64,000 nucleotides of DNA from Gracilaria domingensis. Its lineage: Eukaryota > Rhodophyta > Florideophyceae > Gracilariales > Gracilariaceae. The notes under the pieces are model-generated. The model saw only the letters and a list, made by a program, of their open reading frames with translations. It did no database searches and was not told where the DNA came from. Each line of letters opens with the position of its first letter. The first letter of the stretch is position 1. Where the stretch lies: contig VCMS01000214.1 of NCBI GenBank assembly GCA_022539475.1, positions 1-64,000 of the forward strand. The letters are read 5' to 3'. Positions 59,236 through 64,000 of this stretch are shown one piece after another. A program made the translations under genes and the position numbers.

Positions 59236-60042
59236 TCAGCTCGAGGCAACGGTTTCCTTTTTGGTTTGCGCTTGCTCCTCCTCCTCCTCCTCCCCCTCGT
59301 ACACCGGTGGGTTTCTCTTCCAGTTAAATGCTTTTTCTAACTGCTCGATCTCATCTCGATGGCCCTTGAGGTACAGCGTAGACACCCCGTGATCCTCCTC
59401 TTCTTCCTCCACCATCACCTTCACCTCCTCCGTTCTGGACGCGGCCTTCCAGTACCACGGCACGATGAGCAACGACAGCAGCGTGAGCGCGCCCCAGTAC
59501 GGGCTCTGGTACGGCTCGGGCAGGATGAAGTTGAGGATGTACGTGAGCGACCACAGCCCGCTGGCAGCCACGCCCACCAGAATGCTGGCCACGCTGGAGC
59601 TGGCGCGCACCTTGCCCGTGAACGTCATCACGCCGGCGCGCGCGTCCCTGTCCGGGTCGGCCACGAACGAGCGCTCCATGAGGTAGCGCGCGGTCTTCTT
59701 GGCCACGTCGGCGGCCGGCTGGCGCAGCGTGAACGACGCCTGCGTGATGCGCGCCTTGGTGGAGCCCTTCACGAACGAGATGCTGCCCCAGAAGGTGAGG
59801 AAAAACACGAACGCCGTCGCGAACAGCGAGTTGCGGTTCACGCTGGAGATGTCGCTCAGCAGCAGCAGCGGCGTGAACGCCTCGGGCGGCGGGACGCTCA
59901 TGCGTGGCGTCGCGGCCGGCCGCGGCGGCTTGCTTCGGCGCGCGGCGCCGGGCCGCGGCGCGAAGCGGGAGGCGCTGCGGCGCGGCGCGAGCGCGGCGCG
60001 GCCGCGCACGCAGGGCGCGAACGAGGCTGTGAACGCAAACAT
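59236..60042 (-). CDS. CCB1-like cytochrome b6f assembly protein (DUF3529 type)
   Basis: 268 residues from the ATG at 60042. The Arg/Ala/Pro-rich first 47 residues form a likely transit peptide. Membrane segments are at about 73-91, 152-175 and 180-198. The pattern SFVKGSTKARI, then VMTFTGKVRASSSVASILV, then WYWKAASRTEEVKVMVE matches, from memory, the cyanobacterial and plastid family called cofactor assembly of complex C subunit B, where a KDR motif, a T-x-x-G-x-V-x-P/A-S step and YWK-x-A-x-R-x-E-x-V are conserved. These proteins help attach haem c(i) to cytochrome b6. The C-terminal Glu-rich tail is an extra. This is the clearest sign that the organism is photosynthetic. Confidence 0.65.
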   Translation of the reverse strand: MFAFTASFAPCVRGRAALAPRRSASRFAPRPGAARRSKPPRPAATPRMSVPPPEAFTPLLLLSDISSVNRNSLFATAFVFFLTFWGSISFVKGSTKARITQASFTLRQPAADVAKKTARYLMERSFVADPDRDARAGVMTFTGKVRASSSVASILVGVAASGLWSLTYILNFILPEPYQSPYWGALTLLSLLIVPWYWKAASRTEEVKVMVEEEEEDHGVSTLYLKGHRDEIEQLEKAFNWKRNPPVYEGEEEEEEQAQTKKETVASS

Positions 60043-61142
60043 TCGCTGACGGAGCGATGCTGCTGGCGAAGAAGACGGCGGTTGCTTTCGGGGGTGCGCG
60101 GCGGAGCAGCTGCGGCGGAGCAGCGGTGGGGGGGGGGGGGGGGGGGGTGGTGGCGGCACGGCGGAAGGCTCAAAGCATGCGGAGCGCGTTGGTGCTCTGC
60201 GATGCAGATTTGTCGCATCGCGGCGCGGTGCCACGTCAAACGCGCGGCTGTGCGGCGGATCGTGCCGAATGGGCAAAACGTGCCCCACTGCAGGCCACGG
60301 ACCAATCGTAGACAGTAACGGAAGAAGGAAAAGGAAATGGTGAAGAAAAAGGGCCGCCCGATGACCCGAATGTATCCCACCCCAAGTTACTGTCTACGTG
60401 TAGTACACGTAGTAGACGTTGTCCTTTACTGACTCCACATGCTACAGGCTTTCGAGATGCATGCTCACGTCAAAGAAGAGTAGAAAGAGATTGCTCACCC
60501 CCTCCAGGTTTTTCGTCGTCTTTCGCAACCTTCAACCCCACGTCGACCATCGTCATCTTGCTCGGGAGCCTCACTACTGCAAACTTTTGTGGGTCTGACC
60601 ACTCACATATCGTTTTATTGATTATTCCATACTGTAGTTCCGTAGTCGGTGGCTACCTTTTTAGGAAGGCGTTAGAGGCTGTCGGGGGTGTTTAGCAAAC
60701 GAGAAAATCGTATTATGTCTCCAATAAAGATATAAAAGAAGACTCCGTACTTGTCCCTGCCGAAAAGAAGGCACTTTCGCAAGCCCTTGTTATAACATGA
60801 ACCTATACCCAGCATTGTGTTATTGTGTACCGTTCCTTGATCTGGACGTCTCACGTTCCCTAAACTTGTTGTGAGTTGTCTCCGCCCTTTAGGGCCTAGA
60901 CTGCGTTTCAATTTTGTACTATAGACCCAGAAACCTGCATTTACCTTTCGCTTAGTGTCTGTTACAGACATGGTCTTTACTTGTCCCAAACAGCAAAACG
61001 GGATTAACTGTACTGCAGCAGAGTTACGCAGAGAAGCTGAAAGCGGCGAGATACTCCGTCTCTTATTTTCGTCCAGATCTCGTAATCTGCAGCACGAACG
61101 AAGAGACAGTCCTTCAATTGAGGATAGTTACATGGTGAAGTG
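60043..61142. other. CCB1-like gene upstream region and spacer
   Basis: The plus strand has 20 consecutive G at 60128-60147, about 90 bases before the CCB1-like start (C-rich in its sense). At about 60390-60420 is a GTCTACGTGTAGTACACGTAGTAGAC-type inverted repeat (described by its halves GTCTAC and GTAGAC). The rest is AT-rich with no gene recognised. Confidence 0.4.
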
Positions 61143-61871
61143 ATGTGTTGGGATACGTGGTTTCTATCTCTTGTATATGGAACCGTATACGGTAACGACC
61201 TTTTCACCCGTATACGAGAGCAGCCAAACTCCGTTTGTTGCTTCGATAGTTTTGTTCGAATGCCTAAAAAACCATTGTTATGTGTTGAGTCTACTGGCAA
61301 GGTACCAATGGCACAGTTCTCGATAATTCTTTATCAGAAAGTTCACATTTATAAATTATTCTGGAAACTATGTGTCGCATGTTTGTTGCTATACTGCAAC
61401 ATTTTGTGTGTATCCGCGCATAAAGATCATCCAAAGAATGCTTCTACGAACGCCTCTCCGATTTCGTCTTTAATTTCGTCATGGGAAGAAGTGGCTGTCG
61501 ATGTTGCAAAGTATCACAATGTCGTGCTTGCACACTTGTTGGAAGGGGAATACGGTGGTGTTCGCATGATACCAATCAAAGCGCACAGAGAACTGACGCA
61601 GTCTGCGTCTAATTTCATGGTGAAGGAGCTTGGTGTGGATGCAAATGTGACAGAATTTGTGATGGGCGATGTGTTGAATGATGAGTTCTTTGAAGCGATC
61701 ACTCACTCTAGAACGATTGTCACGGGAAAGAAAGATGACTCATTGGAAGCCATAGCTGAGTTCAGAACGATTGATACGAAGAGCAACAATGGACAATCTG
61801 TTGTTTTCGTCTACTACGAAAATCTGTTATGTTTTGTGCATCTTCTGAAAAGCCAACAACCAAAAGCTTAA
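61143..61871 (+). CDS. Unknown protein with internal signal-like segment
   Basis: 242 codons from the ATG at 61143; another ATG at 61311 gives a product whose residues 15-36 are a hydrophobic segment (KLFWKLCVACLLLYCNILCV) followed by SAHKDH, which reads like a signal peptide with its cleavage site. The mature part is helical and charged (SSWEEVAVDVAKYHNVVLAHLL, KAHRELTQSASNFMVKEL). No family recognised. Frames behind it (61964-62101 and 62150-62269, the latter with a Gly/Ala-rich membrane-like stretch GAGAVMGGG) could be further exons, but I could not join them convincingly. Confidence 0.45.
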   Translation: MCWDTWFLSLVYGTVYGNDLFTRIREQPNSVCCFDSFVRMPKKPLLCVESTGKVPMAQFSIILYQKVHIYKLFWKLCVACLLLYCNILCVSAHKDHPKNASTNASPISSLISSWEEVAVDVAKYHNVVLAHLLEGEYGGVRMIPIKAHRELTQSASNFMVKELGVDANVTEFVMGDVLNDEFFEAITHSRTIVTGKKDDSLEAIAEFRTIDTKSNNGQSVVFVYYENLLCFVHLLKSQQPKA

Positions 61872-62558
61872 CATATGTACAACTTTAATTGAAAGGCTCG
61901 AGACACTGTTCACAGAAATGGATTCCTTGGACTCTCGCCAATCTATAAGGTGTTCAAGACTCTATGGCTGACACGGTTGAGGGACAACTAAAAATGTTGA
62001 TGAATGAAACTTGGACTGGAGAGGACCAGAAGTTTCTTCTAACGTTCAAAACTGTTTTTGAAGCGTCTTCAGAATTCTGGGAGGGACGTTATTTGATGCT
62101 TTGATGCAGAGCAAGAAACGGAACGGAAAAATTTACTGGAAAAAGGTAATGACCAAAGTAGCAGATTCGGTTGGCTCGGCACTGCATTCGGCAGCAGGGG
62201 CAGGGGCTGTAATGGGAGGTGGTACAAGTTATTGGTGGCTGCTCGCGGCGGGCAAATATACCGTCTGCTAAATAAGTGGATATTCGCGAAGGACGTGTAA
62301 CCATCTTGAGCCTGCTTCAGCGTTTTGTCCTGAAACATCTGCGCCGTGATGACAGTGTAGGTAGTTCGAATTAGAGAGATGTCAGCATTTCAGTGCAGAA
62401 AAACAATAAAGCCAGAACCGATCGGAGGGGGACGAGGATCCTTACCGATCGTGTGTGGGGCCGTTCTCGTGTTTCGTGCATCTCGAAGAAGGCGTACGTC
62501 TGCAGATCAGCATAGTTATAACTTTCGCGAAATTGATTTGCATTTCTTGCTTTCAAGG
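61872..62558. other. Spacer with two short frames
   Basis: It holds a 46-codon frame at 61964 (MADTVEGQLKMLMNE...) and a 40-codon frame at 62150, both protein-like but short. No LTR of the element that follows was identified, although one must lie here or further left if the element is whole. Confidence 0.35.
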
Positions 62559-64000
62559 ATGACGGAAAACGAAAACAGCACCGATTCGGAAGCACATGTT
62601 CACCAAACTACAGTTGTAGGAATTGAAGCTCCTCAATTGGAACAGATTGATGTGGCCTCAATTGCGCAGTTCATTCGCAAACGCAAGCGATATGAAGAGC
62701 AAATTCTTGAAAAGAATAAAGAAGGCCTTAACATCATTCCTGTGTCATGGAAAATGAGCGTAACTGAGACCGTTTTGGAGACGATGATCGAAGGAAAATT
62801 CATGGAAGCGGAGTCTTCAGAGGACATAACCGATGACATGATCAAGTCCTGTCTCATTGAAAGATCTAAAATAGCGGAGAACAAGATCCGCGTAGATCAT
62901 TGGGACAAAATCGTCAAAGACGTCAAGATGGATATGAGCATCGACGACGCTGAAGGACGTATATTCAATTTGGTTGTAAAGTACCGAAATGCCTTGCGAG
63001 ACAATGGCTATTCTGATGCTATCACCAAAAATCCAGAGGTTGCCATCAAACATATTCGAGAGAGAACTAAACCTCGCAGATTCCAAGAGCATATGGAAGG
63101 GATTCTACGAATTGAGTCACACGTGGGACTACATAAGAAGAACTTTGGTGCTTATGTTCGACGGCTAGCAGAAGAAGCAGACAAGTATGAGTATGTTCGC
63201 AGAAACAAAAATCATGTTGTCCACGATTCCATTATGCCGATCAATACTGATTTTTCACCCTCATCGAAGCGCAAGCGAGAGGATGAAGAACAAAAGCGAA
63301 GTGTCAAACCTCGTAAGGAAGTTCCTTTGTGTTGGAATAAATCCAAGTGCAGTGGACAGAGGCATTTTATCAATAAATGTCCTAATTCTACTGAAGAAGA
63401 AAAGAAGGCTTTCCTCAAGAAGTACAGAGAAAGCAAGGAGAAACGAACGGAGAATAAATCCGTCAAGAAGATAGATGGTAACGTCGAACGTTCCTCTACT
63501 GTGTTTGAAGCTACTTTCTGTAGAGGCAAATTGGAGGCAGAAGTGACCGCTGATCAGGGAGCGTCTGCCAACATCATGCCCAAGGAATTTTACATACAGT
63601 TGCGAAAACTTGACGGTGTGAAGTCTGTTCACAAGTTGGCACGCCAGGCTGTATTTGACGTGTTCAACAAGAGCGCTCCACCCATAACATGCGATTTGAA
63701 GGTCACCGCAGATGTGTCACTGGAGATTAGACATGGAAAGTCCATGATACTAAGAAATGTTGACTGGTTGATCGCGAATGAGAGCACATCGGGTATTGTC
63801 ATTGGCAGACAGTTACTCAATGCCCTCGGTCTGAATAATCGTGTACTCCTAACAGCAGCAATGTCTAAAGTGGGAGAGGATGTCGACATTCCTATTTTGT
63901 ATGCGTCTTCAAACATCGAAATGGAGCGTGATGATGAAGTCAACAAAATATCCTCAGTGTCGCTTCAGGGTATCGTTCACGGCGAGCCAGACTCTGAAGA
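62559..64000 (+). mobile_element. LTR retroelement gag-protease region, running off the window
   Basis: An open frame from the ATG at 62559 to the window end (over 480 codons). About 230 residues of charged helical gag come first, then a basic stretch and a zinc knuckle of unusual spacing (C-x5-C-x4-H-x4-C at about residues 258-274, between LCWNKSK and FINKCPN). Near residue 330 is an aspartic-protease-like site (TADQGASANIMP), where Asp-Gln-Gly replaces the common Asp-Thr/Ser-Gly. Reverse transcriptase is not reached. Superfamily undecided; Ty3/gypsy is likelier than copia. It is less GC-rich than element I and unrelated to it in sequence. It looks whole as far as visible. Treated as a fossil. 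Confidence 0.7.

Noticed and set aside
36390-60042. Bacterial contamination because of high GC and lack of introns
   Set aside because: Coatomer beta, eIF4A-III, NET and kinase-armadillo proteins are eukaryotic and interleaved with plastid-type genes.
60390-60420. LTR start of the right-hand retroelement at the palindrome
   Set aside because: No matching end, primer-binding site or second copy could be found, so no LTR is claimed.
1-64000. tRNA, rRNA or organelle DNA inserts
   Set aside because: No cloverleaf, rRNA or plastid/mitochondrial gene sequence was recognised by reading; a dedicated scan was not possible.

Overview
The window looks like nuclear DNA of a GC-rich, intron-poor photosynthetic eukaryote, most likely a red alga. 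This is an inference. It rests on plastid-type proteins (a methyltransferase with an N-terminal zinc ribbon, a CCB1-type cytochrome b6f assembly factor, a small plastid-targeted-looking protein) beside ordinary eukaryotic genes (coatomer beta, eIF4A-III-type helicase, RecQ, a NET-domain protein). Genes are mostly single-exon; the two introns sets I could model are 56 to 105 bp. No species can be named from sequence alone.

Layout. (1) 1-13.3 kb: a 12.2-kb Ty3/gypsy chromodomain-type LTR element (679-12904, minus strand, 5-bp target duplication CTGCT, LTRs about 98 % alike) sits inside the LTR of an older relative (99-678 plus 12910-13301, plus strand). The young element also carries two open reading frames antisense to gag-pol. 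(2) 13.4-29.4 kb: a third, more diverged LTR of the same family (14397-14979 plus 29052-29364, minus strand) is split by what reads as one 14-kb PIF/Harbinger-like DNA transposon (14980-29048). Its ends are 26-bp inverted repeats (21/26 matching) with TAA on both sides. Near the left end is an intact DDE transposase, near the right end a two-exon gene of unknown function. Between them lie host-like genes and gene remnants: a triplicated BTB/BACK pseudogene, a C2H2 zinc-finger gene, a damaged DDX19/Dbp5-like helicase, a broken armadillo-repeat gene and a second copy of the zinc-finger gene's tail. (3) 29.4-36 kb: gene-poor DNA with a sulfotransferase pseudogene and a NET-domain gene. (4) 36.3-60.1 kb: a compact GC-rich island with a methyltransferase and a divergent small plastid-type protein, RecQ, an unknown membrane-anchored protein, a kinase-armadillo protein, coatomer beta, two families of roughly 130-160 bp tandem repeats, a possible Tim17-like membrane protein, a helical-repeat (PPR-like) protein, eIF4A-III and CCB1-like. 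(5) 60-64 kb: an unknown possibly secreted protein, then the gag-protease start of another LTR retroelement that runs off the window.

The strongest leads are the giant Harbinger-like element with gene cargo, the antisense reading frames and dense mini-hairpins of the LTR family, and a C-rich tract on the sense strand shortly upstream of the start codon in most genes of the GC-rich island. Several host-gene frameshifts fall in short homopolymers, so assembly error is a live alternative to pseudogene status for those.
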